This document shows positions 44,141 to 55,551 of a stretch of DNA of 64,000 nucleotides, one piece after another. The DNA is taken from the NCBI GenBank assembly GCA_038380435.1, contig JAWZYU010000018.1, positions 47,293,251 to 47,357,250 on the forward strand. Reading direction: 5' to 3'. Under the pieces are notes generated by a model that saw only the letters and a list, made by a program, of their open reading frames with translations, was not told the DNA's origin and ran no database searches. A program made the translations under genes and the position numbers. The DNA comes from Ryuthela nishihirai (lineage: Eukaryota; Arthropoda; Arachnida; Araneae; Heptathelidae). The number at the start of each line of letters is the position of its first letter. Within the stretch, counting starts at the first letter, position 1.

Positions 44141-45067
44141 TTTTTAGTTTAGATTCTTATTTTCCAGAAGAAAACGCATTACAGATCAAATTCTAATGTA
44201 GATCATGCTAATGACAAATGACTATGTCAACATTCAAACGAACCTGCTAGATGAAATTAATCAGTCCTCTTCATTTATTTTTCGGGAATCAATTTTGTTT
44301 GAAAACTTGTTCAGTAAATACTTTTCTTCGGTATCAATAAAGAATTTAGATTATTAAATAGCTCTAACAAAACTCATCAATAGTTCTTTTGCGGGTTATC
44401 AAAAATATGCCTCATTATAATATTCTTAAACTATTATTATCAGGCGTAAATTGCGTTTTCTTTAATAACCATAAGAATATGAGTTGAATTCATTTGGTTC
44501 AGTGTTTAAACTGAACTAACTGAACTAGGCAACGATAATTTGGCATCCCTTATTCCATTCACCCAATTAATTTTAATATATTACAAATAGCGTTAACAGT
44601 GGAAGCTCGTGACTAAAGTTTTGGTGGGTTAGTTTGACCAGCAGGGGTAATGCTATGATCTACAGTATATAATGGCTGTTAAAAGGTAAACTTATTGCAA
44701 CTGCTTTATGCGCATAATTTAAAGCAGTGTTGATCCATTCCGAAAGAAATCGATAGGAGCATTATGGCCATCTTCCATGTTGGAATATATCATTTGTTGG
44801 TTGTGCTCTTGGACATCTCTAAAATTATTGCATTAGTGTGGAAATATTAGTTTTAAAATCTTGCATTATTGGAAGTTCGCATCAGTCTTTGAGAAGACAT
44901 GATGTCCTTGTATTTTCAAAGTTATGTTATTTCTACTAAAGTATCCCCTCCTCTATAAATTATATTATTCTACACGTTATTGTCATACCTCCATAGGGTG
45001 GAGAGGATAATTTTTATTCCTTTTCAAGTCACCTGATGGAATCTCGAATGCAGAATCAGCCATTTAA
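44141..45067. other. AT-rich non-coding stretch
   Basis: No gene is recognised. CAGTGGAAGCTCGTGAC at about 44600 could be a hAT-type terminus without a partner. Confidence 0.45.
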
Positions 45068-45228
45068 AAAATTACTCCTTCAAGCAGCTGCTTGCTATAC
45101 AGATCTAACAGGAGCGTGTCAGTTTATATGCCATATAAAAGGTCTGTGAGGAAAGAGAGACCTAAGCAGCAGGTCAACATAGATATCCATGCTTTACCGG
45201 GGCTCGAATCAGATCACTATGATCAGTA
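45068..45228 (-). repeat. SINE-B copy, head truncated
   Basis: Minus-strand blocks 'caagcagctgcttgctatac', 'aggagcgtgtcagtttatat' and 'ggggctcgaatcagatca' end at 'gatcagtagtc', before the A-box region. The tail of the next SINE-B begins directly after. Confidence 0.8.
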
Positions 45229-45435
45229 GTCATATATATATATATATACCCCCTCAAGCAGCTGCTTGCCACAGAGGTCTGACAGGAGCCTGTCAGTTTA
45301 TATGCCATAGTAGGAGATCTGAAAGGATGGCAGGACCTCAGCAGAAAAACGACACACACATCCATGCCTAAATCCGGGGCTGGAACCCAGGTCCCTTAGA
45401 TCAGTAGCCAAGCGTGCTAACCACTCGGCCAAGCG
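45229..45435 (-). repeat. SINE-B copy, full, with (AT)n tail
   Basis: The tail complement is the (AT)n run at about 45231-45247. 'caagcagctgcttgccacag', 'caggagcctgtcagtttata' and 'ggctggaacccaggtccctt' (degraded B box) follow, then the A-box complement 'ctaaccactcggcc'. It is tandem with the truncated copy on its left and probably inserted into it. Confidence 0.85.
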
Positions 45436-46149
45436 TATCAAAATTAGTTGCGCCTACCAGGAACGATACACACAAATATTTGAACATATATGATTGGCTT
45501 TGAAAGAGAGATGTAGTTTAACCAATACAAAAATTGCATTTCACGTTTTCGTTGAAAATTTTAATATTGTAATTTTTAAAAGCGCAACGGCTACTACTGC
45601 AAGGCTTTAGTATTGTAAATGATATTCCACATCTTACACATCACTCGAATGTCATATCATATTCTATAATGCGAATATTACAACAGTTGGATATATAAGG
45701 ATTTGGATTATAATGCGAATATTACAACAGGGCAGTGATATATACTGCTGTAAAATATATGTCCGAATTTAAAATATAGTGAGGCATCATACACAAAGTT
45801 CTAGGCGTCATTGTAGAATCCATCACAATCCTCTTTTACACTCCTTGAACATTTTCGATTTGATTTGCAACATATTTGGCATTTACGGGAATTATTCTCA
45901 TATAATAGGTCATTTATGTCATATTTTTCTCTGATTGTCCTAAGAACTGGAATAATGATAGAAACAGAATAAATATGGTGGTCAGAAAGTATAGTATATG
46001 AACGTTTTACGATTTCGGAACTAAAGAGACTTCTTTTGCTGATAATCTGATATTATTATTCTATTAACACGTTTTTTGGAAAAAAAAAGAGGAGAAAAAT
46101 ACATGGAATGTATTTACTTTGTAGTGTGTCTATCCTTTTGTAGATATTC
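45436..46149. other. AT-rich non-coding stretch with a short direct repeat
   Basis: 'tataatgcgaatattacaac' occurs at about 45665 and 45710. Otherwise nothing is recognised. Confidence 0.5.
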
Positions 46150-46570
46150 TATTTTATCCTTTGGTTTTTAGAGATATATGAAAAATTAATTTTGGGTTGG
46201 TTAGGTATTGATGCAATATTTGTATTCATATTTTACAAATATTTCAATAGATTTAATGTCACTCTCGAATGGTGGAAAATGTGGGAAATGTCAAAATTTT
46301 AGCGAATATTATAAAGGATCTAGGTATCCTAGAATTTTAAAATTTTGATGATAGAATGTGACGGTTAAGTGATTTACATTCGCAGTAATGATTTGCCCCG
46401 TTGTCCCAGAGGAGAGGAGGGGGGTAAAACGCAACTATTTTGTTTTGAAATATGACTTGAATGAAAAGATATTTTTATTTTGAATAGGTACTAATAAAAT
46501 ATCAATATTTTCCTGATTTTCCCAATAGAAGTTTTACTATAAGAAGGTGTTAAAGGTAGAAAATAAAAAA
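46150..46570 (+). repeat. ~270-bp repeat family, one to two units
   Basis: 'gggttggttaggtattgatg', 'aaaattttagcgaatatta', 'gtgatttacattcgcagtaa', 'ggggtaaaacgcaactattt' and 'gaataggtactaataaaata' follow the unit order of the array at 31430-32300. Confidence 0.55.
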
Positions 46571-47314
46571 AAAACTATTCTCTTTGGAAACGAGCATTCT
46601 ATGGATGCAAGAGGCTACAAATGTATTCTCCTAGTTATTATGCCCTTCCCCTAGGCTTGAAGGAGCATGTGGATTAGCAGACATATCCAGAAACAAGAAA
46701 TGGAAGACAGATGATGTAGAAGGTTCTGAACAAAATTACCTTCCACTTGTGAGACTGCGCAAAGTGCTTGACTGGACCAACATTCGTCTTCGTGCCTGAC
46801 ATCCAGAACAATCCTATAATCATTATCGACTTCCGCTACCTCTTTCTGTAACAGATGGTTTTATCTGGCGCCAATGTAGCTTTTGTCTTGATTGCGCGAA
46901 ATGTAATAAAGCGATCGACGGATGATATGGTTTGAATTCCTAACTCCAGATACCAATTTTTTGAAAAGTATAATTTAAAAATTAGTTGCCATAAAATCAG
47001 TAGTTTATCACGCTATTATAGTTTATTCTGAAATTCAAAATTTTGTAAACGATTATGTGTATTGCTTTAATAGCATGAGTGAAAGTTCGTTAAAGTGGAA
47101 TTTACAACAAAAATAAAAAATGTCGAGTAAGAAGAACATAAATATCAAAAATGGAATAATGCTGTTAGTAGGAAACTACGCTTAGTAATGTAATAGGAAG
47201 ACTACAGCCTGATGGTCCCAATATTTAGGAATAAACACGACTGAAAATTCTATTGATAGTCTGTATATACTATCGAAACTCAAGACTATCGATCTTAAAG
47301 CCTCATATACAAAT
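46571..47314. other. Non-coding stretch, nothing recognised
   Basis: A GC-richer part at 46640-46930 shows no intact ORF and no motif I recognise. Confidence 0.45.
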
Positions 47315-47480
47315 AGGCATCGCCTGGTCTAGTGGTTAGGGAGCAAGCTAACTGTTGTTCTAGCAGGCAAACCTTCTGTATTGTTTTAGTTGTAACTGAG
47401 GCAGTGGTCAGCAGTGACTTCGGTCTTATTACGGCATGTCCTTATATGAGAAGGCCTTTATAAACCAGGAGTAATTTCTA
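47315..47480 (+). repeat. SINE-C copy, plus strand
   Basis: The head 'ggcatcgcctggtctagtgg' carries an A-box-like TGGTCTAGTGG. The downstream block 'actgaggcagtggtcagc' / 'agtgacttcggtcttatta' is shared, inverted, with 5628-5800. It ends at an 'aaaccagg' region without a clear tail. Confidence 0.65.
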
Positions 47481-48293
47481 GAAAACTTTAATCTCCCATA
47501 TGGTGCAAAAAAGAAAAAAAATAAACAAGCATGTAAATAATAACTTTATGCACACAGATTAATGTAAATATCTAACTTAGATGATATTTGGGCTTTCAAT
47601 ATTCGAAGAATCTTGTATGCCTCAAGGCCACTTTTCAAGAACCCAAATAGCTAAGGACATATTTCAAGCATCTCGAATCCCTGCGAGAAGCACCTATTTT
47701 AATATTCTGGTATAAAAACGTTTTAAATTTAAAAGACTCAAAAGCATCGGAAAGTTTTTACAATGTTCTTAATATAAGAAGTTAAATTAAGCATAAATTT
47801 TGGCAGTTGCAAAAAGATTTTAAAAAATGATTCGAAAAATAACGTAAAATTGGTAGGTCTTAAAGTCACCATTGGCTGAAAAGATTTTACTCTGCCAGAA
47901 CGGAAACATTTAGTCAAGCATTCCCTCGAAATATTTTGGCAGAAATAGTTCAGAATCATGTGAGATGTTTTTTTCTCATTGCATAAGCAAAATCTGAAAG
48001 ACCACTATGCTGAAGTGAATGTTATTCACGAAAAGGAATTTCTTACTATTGCAATTGTACTGAAAATTGCAATATATATATAATTAGCTAAAAGTTATGA
48101 TGGCATGGTGTAAAATTTCTGAAAGTGTGTGAGGGGCAAAACATGAAACAAATAATTCACCTTTCGAAATGCCGCTTTTCACAGAGGTCTTAAAAGAGCC
48201 TGTAAGTGTAGTAGTAGTAGTAGTAGAACACATAACATAAATTGAATATTCTTGCTTTATAAAAGCAAACTCATTCAGAGGCTTTTTGAATCT
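47481..48293. other. AT-rich non-coding stretch with (GTA)n
   Basis: (GTA)5-6 near 48209-48225 follows a short SINE-B-like 'cacagaggtcttaaaagagc'. No gene is recognised. Confidence 0.45.
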
Positions 48294-48353
48294 CTATTTT
48301 AGAATTGTAAAATTTTGTGGCCCATTTTGTGGCTTCTATAATGGAGTTAAGTT
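48294..48353. repeat. 60-bp direct repeat of the RNase H coding segment
   Basis: 48294-48353 matches 49070-49129 with one or two differences, starting 'ctattttagaattgtaaaat' and continuing through 'ggcccattttgtggcttct'. It lies about 30 bp past the stop codon of the minus-strand remnant, in the same orientation. Confidence 0.92.
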
Positions 48354-49206
48354 AAATAGATGGTATAGTATTTGTAATTTTTTTTATAAAATATCAAGAA
48401 TTTTAGAGTTCTTCAGAAATTGAATGAGATAGTTATACAGAACAGGTATTAGCTTTGAGTTTGAAGAAAATAAAATACTTTGAAAGTCATAAGACAAAAT
48501 ATTAAGTTTTGAAAGTTTTGAGAAATATTGTCTTCTTTCATAATCATAACTTTTGCAATTGAAAATAATATGTTCTAATGTGTGAAAAGTATTGCAGTTT
48601 GGACAATTAGGAGAATCAATAATTTTATATTGAAAGAGTCTATGGTTAGTTAGTGCTGTATTGGTTTTAATTCGAAGAATGGCATTTATTTCGTTTTTTT
48701 TCAAATTAAAGTCATGGAATTTTTGAATTTTGGGATTAATTTTATAGCGGTGGGATTGAGATCTATTATCATTATACCAAGATTGCAATTCTTCTATTAG
48801 TAATTTTTTATTTGTTAATTTGATTTGATAAATAAATGATGGGGTTGGAATATGTGAGTTGTGATTTAAAGCTTCTTTAGCCATACTATCTACAGTTTCA
48901 TTATCAGGAATGCCCACATGGGCAGGTATCCATTGAATTATTAAGATATTGTTATGTGATAAATGTTTAAAAGTATGAAATAAAAGATCATTTGTGAATA
49001 CATTAAAGTTAGTTTTAAGGGGATTTTGGAAAAGGCTAAAAAGTGCATATTTGCAATCTGTAAAAATAACTATTTTAGAATTGTAAAATTTTGTGGCCCA
49101 TTTTGTGGCTTCTATAATGGAGTAAAGTTCAGTAGCTATGTTCAAAGAGGAAGTATTAAATTTAAATTTTGAAGAGAAATTAAATTCTGGGCAAAAAATA
49201 GGTTAT
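48294..49206 (-). pseudogene. RNase H and C-terminal zinc-knuckle of an I/Jockey-type LINE
   Basis: The minus-strand frame encodes most of a ribonuclease H domain. NIATELYSIIEA carries the catalytic Glu, IVIFTDCKYAL an Asp, and WIPAHVGIPDNETVDSMAKEA the His/Asp end. A later CPNCNTFHTLEHIIFNC is a C-x2-C-x7-H-x4-C knuckle of the kind near the C-terminus of I- and Jockey-clade LINE ORF2. The frame stops at about 49206, just before the first catalytic Asp segment, and no reverse transcriptase lies beyond, so the copy is 5' truncated. The surviving 253-codon frame (48384-49145) is otherwise intact, suggesting a fairly recent insertion. The protein's role would be RNA removal during target-primed reverse transcription. 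A 60-bp piece of its own coding sequence recurs just past its 3' end. Confidence 0.85.
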
Positions 49207-49324
49207 CGACTAGTTTGTGAACAATCGAGACACAGCAGAAAGTCAACACAAAAAACAATCTATGAATAGTAAATATACAGATTACCTATTGACAAAGACT
49301 TCAAGAAATAATTTTCCTGAAAAA

Positions 49325-49530
49325 AATAAGTTTTGACGTGAGTGGACTCGAACTGGGAGAAATATTAAACGATGGCCGATCTCGATCATAGATGGCGCCA
49401 CGAACGACAAGATATGGAAGTTTAAATTCCCATTTAGCTGATACCTCGAATTTTAGTAATATTTTTGCTACCTCGAATTTTAGTCATTAATAGTTAGTGG
49501 TGTGTAACTGGGAAATGAGGGTTCGAGTCC
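49325..49530. repeat. Inverted pair of tRNA-like B-box sequences
   Basis: 'gagtggactcgaactgggag' (about 49342, minus B box) and 'gagggttcgagtcccactca' (about 49508, plus B box) face opposite directions. Each is followed on its own strand by a T-rich or AT-rich stretch. 'acctcgaattttagt' is repeated at about 49443 and 49472. Possibly two head-to-head short SINEs. Confidence 0.4.
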
Positions 49531-49929
49531 CACTCATGAAGAAACTAATTTTTTTTCTGTCAGATTGCACTAGACAACAAATTAAAATTTTTTTTTTTAT
49601 ATAACATTGTTGAAATTGGTTGGTATGAACTAATTTTCGAGTGCTTAATTCAAATATGACTGAAAAATCTGCAGCATGTACAGTTTTCTTTAAATTACGG
49701 ATTGATCTATTTAAAATTTCGATGAATACGCATATCTGGGAATGAAAATAAATGTGAATATTTTATTAAATTGCAAATTAAAACTCATTAATTAATTACA
49801 TGATTACAGAGAAAAAAATAGAAACATCATAGTTATAGACCACTGAATATAAAGTAAGAAATTCAATAATATTGAAGCGCAAAATAAGAAAACTTGGGTA
49901 AGGATCTTTTATACTTATAAGAGTCAATT
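49531..49929. other. AT-rich non-coding stretch, nothing recognised
   Basis: Fewer than 400 bases of low-complexity AT sequence; no motif or repeat was noticed. Confidence 0.45.
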
Positions 49930-51501
49930 TTGTTTTTTATGTGCTGAGTTATCTTTCTTCTGCAAGAATTAGAAGTAGTCACCCATCATTTCTGGGTCCC
50001 ACCTGCCTTGATATCTCTCTTCCATGTTTCAGATATCCTGTAAAATCTTTCCTCTTGCTCATCACTGACAGCTCCTAAGTTCTTGGGAAAGAAGTCGAGT
50101 GTGAGTGCTAGAAATGGATCTTCAAAGACATTCGGCAGTCAAGATTATCATAGTTTTATAGAAGATCTTGAATGAGCTGATAGTAATTTTCTTCTTTGTG
50201 ATTTCCCAGAAAACCCTGGATTACAGAAGTGAAGGATTTCCATGCAGCGCGCTCCTTCGTGTTATTTTTCTTCGAAGACAGTACCATTCAGTAGCTTCCT
50301 GATCTGAGGACAACAAAGATCCCTTCTTTGAGTTTTTCATCACTTAGTTTTGTAAATTTTTCCTTCAAGTTAAAACAACCCTTCACTAGTTTTGTTCATA
50401 GCCTTTACAAAGTTTTTCATAAGCCCAGTTTGATGTGTAGCGGTAGGAGTAGAACATCAGAGGGGTCAACTAGAGGTTTATACCTCACATTATTCTTTCC
50501 AGGAATAACAACGTCACTTTTGGAAACGTCTTTTGTTTCGTAGTTTTCCTTTCTGTCCTTACTGTCCCACAAGCACAGAAAACAGCAAAATTTTGTGAAA
50601 CCTCCTTGAAGCCCGAGCAAGAGAGATATGACTTTTTGGTCACCACATATTGTCCACTTACACTGGTCATAATTTATAGCAGTGGGTATTTTTTCAATGA
50701 TTTCATAAATTTCCTTCATTCCCACAGCTTGTGTCACTGTAATGGAAGGTTTTTGGTATCCTTTATAAAAAAGATAGCTTTTAAGCTGAATTTTGACGAA
50801 TCTATAAATAGATCCATTCCTTAGAGTAGTGTGTTGTCCCATTTTCTTCCATCAGTCCTAAAATATCTGTGCAGGAACACAACCATCTTGCATCTCGTAA
50901 TAAGCAGATAAAGCCAAATTTCTCTTTCTGAACAGAGATACACTGGTACCCTTGGCCAGAAGATTCCACTCTTGAAGTCTTGAACAAGACCATTTAGTTC
51001 ATTTTTCTGAGTTAGATGAGGCTCGTCTAACTTTTTAGTGGTGTATGTGGGATCAGGATTTACATGTGCCTCAAGGTCTTCCTCTGATGAATGTGAATCC
51101 ATCTCCTCCCAGTTGGTTAGAGGTGTTGGTATAGGAAGATCTTCTCCATATGGAACTGTTCTTATGGTTGAAGGCACATTTGGATATTGTATTTTGCCTT
51201 TGTTCTTTTTTGAAAAGTCCGACATTTTAGTTAAACAAAAATAGCAATCATGAAAGTGACTAGTTGGCTCACGCCAAACCATTGGAACTGCAAAGGGCAT
51301 GGATTTTATCATACCTTTCAACCATTCACTCAGGTCAACAAAGCACGAAATGCAGCGCACATGTGGAGCCCATGTTTTGTCCTGATCTCCAACATGACAT
51401 CCAAAATACAAGTTACAGGCTTTGTTCACAATCTTTGTCAAAGAACGATCCTGAGATTTTAAAATATAAATTTCACACACATAACAAAACTTATCTGTCA
51501 C
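49930..51501 (-). pseudogene. Decayed copy of a multicopy arthropod protein of unknown function
   Basis: Read on the minus strand from an ATG at 51501. The N-terminal part has MTDKFCYVCE, then DKTWAPHVRCISC, MPFAVPMVWREP and CYFC, cysteine pairs that suggest zinc binding. The middle part (50417-50842, another frame) has KWTICGDQKVISLLLGLQGG followed by FTKFCCFLC, and VDPSDVLLLPLHIKLGLMK. The tail, in broken frames to about 49940, has CRMSLKIHF, LDFFPKNLGAVSDEQEERF and RYQGRWDPEMMGDYF. I recognise this protein type as occurring in many similar copies in arthropod and other invertebrate genomes, usually of unknown function and probably transposon-borne; that is recollection, not a search. At least two frameshifts and several stops show this copy is dead. 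Confidence 0.75.
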
Positions 51502-51850
51502 AGTAACTCATCCGCGATGCTGCCATTGTGCCATTTAAACGCCAAAATTCACTCTTGAACGTACAAGCACCTGTTTCTCCTACAATGAAAACAACAAGAA
51601 TGGCGGTCTGAGATTAGGTTACTGTTACTTGTTTTCTCCTACTTGGCAATCACTGTTGCTAGCCACAAAAAATAAAATTTCTAGTACCCTCCCAGTTGCC
51701 TGGAAGTGTTGACATAGGAAGATCTTAATAGGAGTCAAATGACCAATAACATAAAAACGTGACGTGCTAGCCTTTTTCTAAGGCCAGATCTGAAATCAGC
51801 ACCTGAAAAATAGTTAAAGGCAGCTACAATTGTTCATGTTATAAAAACCT
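51502..51850. other. Non-coding upstream flank of the decayed gene
   Basis: Slightly GC-rich at 51510-51640, which could have been the promoter of the multicopy gene; no defined signal or terminal repeat was found. Confidence 0.35.
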
Positions 51851-51894
51851 TGTAAACCAGTGTTATTCATTCAAGACAAGAAACACCGATGCCA

Positions 51895-51990
51895 AGAAAC
51901 ACCGATGATATATTCGGGACTCGAGCCCAGTTCTGTATGATATGCAGCCAAGCACGATAACAGCTAGACAGACTATCAGGATGGGTGGCA
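51895..51990 (-). repeat. tRNA-like SINE head fragment
   Basis: 'gggactcgagcccagttctg' is the complement of a B-box-like GGGCTCGAGTCCC, and 'cacgataacagctagaca' is an A-box-like complement at the expected distance. 'aagaaacaccgatg' is duplicated just to the left. Confidence 0.45.
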
Positions 51991-52578
51991 GGGTTCGTGA
52001 GGGAAATGATAGATTAACCAATTAATAGATTTGAGTATTTGCTTTTGTAACTAACATGTTTGTGCCTTGTGGGTCATTGCTCATGCCATAAACTATATGC
52101 ATTTCGTTTTGTTTATGGTGCTACCTTACGTTTTGTAAAGAAATGTTAAAACTAATGGTACGCAATGCAGCCTTCATATTTGAGGATTAGTCATAAAATA
52201 GAGCTGTCCTCAAATTATGGTATGAAATTATGGTCCGGAAATAATATATTCCGTTACAGTTATATCGTTTTTCCCCCTATAATTTGTTATATTCAATTAG
52301 TAAATTTCTGCAAATATTTTTTCTGATTCTACAGATTTTTTTTATAATTAGAAAGAAAATATTCATATTAGGCAGCACTTACATTTTGTGAACAAAAATC
52401 TTCATATGTGAAATTAAACTATGAACAAGAGTGATATTTACAACATTTTTCAACCTTACGAAATTCTAGACTTTGAATTTACAGTATCCTTCCAAACAGG
52501 CAAAATTCTGAAAGCTATTAAGAACTGCACCCATCCATCAATTTACACAATTTATGTGACTGAGTTGTCTTATCTCAT
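51991..52578. other. AT-rich non-coding stretch, nothing recognised
   Basis: Both strands lack a gene-like frame, and no repeat of the window's families begins or ends here. Confidence 0.45.
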
Positions 52579-53420
52579 AGCGACACTTCCAGCTAAGTAA
52601 CTAGGCTTGGAGTTGGGTAGGAGATTCACTGGACAGTTAGGAGACAGATGAAAGCCTCCCGTTAAGACTATCCAACGGTTGTTTAACCCTTTCACGACTA
52701 AGGGAAACATTTTTCCCATTTTAAAATTGGTGATTGTCGTATTTAATTATAACCTTATCTGCATTTTTTATACAGAATGTCAAAATAGAACGTATGCCGA
52801 ACGCAAATACGTAAACGGGAACGTTTAGAAAACAAAAACAGAACTGTCAGGACGCATAATATATGTACTATGTGCAATGTCCATCTTTGCCTCACTACCA
52901 AAAGAAATTGCTTCGCAGAATATCATAATTAGCACATCATTTTGTATAGTAATTTTATTTCATAATTTTGTTTTATTTTAGTTAACATTTCGTTCTAATA
53001 AACCAATAAATAAAAGACATTGCATAATAAGCCTAACTATAATTTGTGTTACCTTTATAGTCCATTGGGAAAAATATTTCCCATAAAATTCCAAAAAAAC
53101 TACACATTGTTATGTATTTTTCTTATGATTTTTATTTATTTTACGTCTAAACAAATAAAATAAACAGTTACATACCAATATTTACTCTTAGAAACCTTAT
53201 GGTCCTGAAAGGGTTAACGTTCATAGGGAACAGCAATCTTGCACTCGGATCTGCAGTTTAACATCTCTTCTGAAATGCAGCGGCCTTTTTAAGACCATCG
53301 TAGTCCCTTTTCTCACCAAGAAGGGTTACCAGAGAAATGCTCATCACAAATTGAAACTAGAACTTCAATATGAGAGCATTAAGTCTGACTTGCAATCGAC
53401 TGCCAATCTCGCCCATTAAT
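52579..53420 (-). repeat. Old SINE-A copy interrupted by a piggyBac-like MITE
   Basis: The left part (52579-52682) has 'gacagttaggagacagatga' and 'gcctcccgttaagactatcc'. The right part (53218-53420) has 'cggcctttttaagaccatcg' and 'cttgcaatcgactgccaatc'. These are minus-order SINE-A blocks that meet when the insertion between TTAA sites is removed. Confidence 0.72.
52687..53213. mobile_element. piggyBac-like MITE with TTAA target sites
   Basis: A 527-bp element with left end CCCTTTCACGAC and complement of the right end CCCTTTCAGGAC (11 of 12), flanked exactly by TTAA on each side (52683-52686, 53214-53217). TTAA duplication with CCC-starting ends is the piggyBac signature. The subterminal words 'gggaaacatttttccc' (52702) and 'gggaaaaatatttccc' (53067) add a second inverted pair. 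Non-coding and AT-rich; it needs a transposase from elsewhere. Confidence 0.88.
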
Positions 53421-54490
53421 TTATATGCATCGGATAAATTGACTATAGTTTCCCACAGAAATTGAAAAGATCTGGCAAGGCAAAATACCAATTTCTTTAA
53501 AAAGGTAAAGACATCTCACATATAGCTCAATATCTTAACAAACCCCTGTTTCAAAAAATTAAAGATGACTTCAAGCGGATCAGCAAATGTTATTCAGAAT
53601 AGAAATAACTATTGACATGCCTAGAAACATCCAAAGTGATGCCTCATGTTGTTAATAAAATCATTCAAAAGCTCCTGATTAATGATGAATATTTTTCCAT
53701 CAAAACACATTTACTCTCCCGGAGGATAATAACAGATGATTGGAAGAATCTGACATATTTCCCTGAAACATAAATTATGCTCTTTTAAAGTAGGGTGGCA
53801 AAACGAACTGTTCCACATGACTGATGCGTTTCTCTTCATATATTAATTAACTGTGTGGAATAGGGCATCTTGGAATTATCGTCTTTCAAAACCATATCTG
53901 TTTCTATTTTACCTTTTTAAGGACTAATTTACATTTGTCCAAATCATGACTCAATATAAAGATTCCAATGAGAGATAATCTTCTCGATTAGGTTTTTCGC
54001 TGATGTGCTCCTGATATTCTCCAAATTAAACAATATGTGATGTCTTTCTGGAATGAATGTTTGGACACAATTATCAACATATACACTTGTATCCTTTTTG
54101 GGCTCTGGTAACATGATTTCTTAATCAATCCAGTTTATCCTTTCCGATCATTGGGACGAATTGCACATACCACTGGTCGCCTATCATTAAGGCCCCGTTC
54201 ATGATGCCTTCTGCTAATAATGGGAGCAGATACTAACGTTCCAGTGACTATACCGTGGTTGAAACGCAGTTGCGAAAGTACTAAATATATGTGTCTTCAG
54301 ATTGATCGAATATTGCACTTGTAATCTTTGGATGTCCTTTTAATCCAGTGGTACTCTTACGGCCACCAGAAAATTTCAATTATTGAAATAAAAAACAATA
54401 AATGATATTTTTTGTTTATCACAGAGGTTCTATGCAAAAATGACATTTTCAGAAAAGCATATATTCAAACTTATATCATCCGTTATTTTA
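53421..54490. other. Non-coding stretch, nothing recognised
   Basis: Base composition at 53600-54360 is less AT-rich and mildly gene-like, but stops occur in all frames and I recognise no motif; it may be an old decayed coding element. Confidence 0.4.
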
Positions 54491-54925
54491 CTGTTTTACC
54501 TCCGAGTGGCATATTTTTTTTCACACGGTAGGTTAAATGTCCAGGTCGCAAAGACTCTAAGGGCTTAGAGAAGGTTGACGAAGGGTACTCACTGGGCAGT
54601 TGTTAGGAGGCAAATGGAAGTTTAACGTGCATAGGGTATAGTTCTCCTGCATACGAAGCCATAACTTAACGTCCCATCCGACGGACTTTCCAAGTCCATC
54701 GGTATCCCCTTACTGATCTAGGGCAGGTTATGGGTTTCATCATCATCATCATCATCCTCAAGCAGCCATGGGCTACGGAGTCCAACCAGACCGTGCAATT
54801 TAGTTCTCCAAGCAAGTCTATCTATGGGTTTAGCTGAGATTAATCTCAACGCTGGCACAGGCGAGAGTAGAATATCTGAGAAGCATGTTATTGGACTTGT
54901 GTGCTACCGACTGATCCAACTCCCT
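54491..54925 (-). repeat. SINE-A copy interrupted by an RTE stub
   Basis: 'gttttacctccgagtggc', 'ggttaaatgtccaggtcgca', 'cttaacgtcccatccgacgg' and 'ttccaagtccatcggtatcc' are the minus SINE-A order. After the insertion at 54738-54822 it resumes with 'attaatctcaacgctggcac' and 'ctaccgactgatcca'. It also lacks about 40 bp in mid-body. Confidence 0.82.
54738..54822 (-). mobile_element. 85-bp RTE 3' stub with 9-bp TSD
   Basis: It begins (CAT)n, the complement of the (ATG)n tail, then 'cctcaagcagccatgggcta' and about 50 bp of the end of the RTE coding region ('aaccagaccgtgcaattta'). The duplication 'tatgggttt' flanks it (54729-54737, 54823-54831). This is an extreme 5' truncation from target-primed reverse transcription and defines the exact 3' end of the LINE. 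Confidence 0.93.
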
Positions 54926-55500
54926 TCCATTACTATAATAGCTTAGCCGTATAAAGAATTTAGGCCGTACACCGTCTGTTCATATTCCATGATAGTTTAC
55001 AAATATGTGTTAAAAATGAAAAATAAAAGCTTTTATGTCTCCGAAAAATTATTTTCTGCAAATTTACTTTTACAATTTTCTTGGCACATGAATAAAATGT
55101 AATTTAATTTTTTCTTATCCGGCCACAGCAAACTGCTCGTGTCCGGTAATACGATTACGAGAAGATATCCCCTGAAATTCACTCTTCTAGTGGTCTTTTG
55201 CTAAAAGTCCGAAATAATATCCCGAATCAGTAAATGACAGAATGTCTAACATCTGGACATTGATTACTTACTCCTATAACTATCTAACCTTGAGCTCCCT
55301 AAATCGATCCATATTAAAAAGTAAAAACTTTCACACAATTGGTATCTTGTGGGATTTTAGATTCTGTTATCCTGATATGACTGATATATCAAACCACATC
55401 TGAAATGAGCTACAGCACCAGAACGCATTTGTTTAACTTTTAGGCACTAGGCTTCGTTGATTTGCACACGAGACTGAAAGCAGTCATTCCTTAGATATAT
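54926..55500. other. AT-rich non-coding stretch, nothing recognised
   Basis: Plain AT-rich sequence up to the 9-bp duplication that borders the Mutator-like element. Confidence 0.45.
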
Positions 55501-55551
55501 GTCCTTATTCGGTCCCGCACCTTTCGTCTATTGACAATTGGTTCAATGTCG

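Noticed and set aside
48294..49206. A host ribonuclease H1 gene.
   Set aside because: The WIPAHVGIPDNE style and the C-terminal C-x2-C-x7-H-x4-C knuckle are those of non-LTR retrotransposon ORF2.
53600..54360. Possible decayed coding region with less AT-rich sequence.
   Set aside because: Stops occur in all frames and no motif could be named, so no gene is called.
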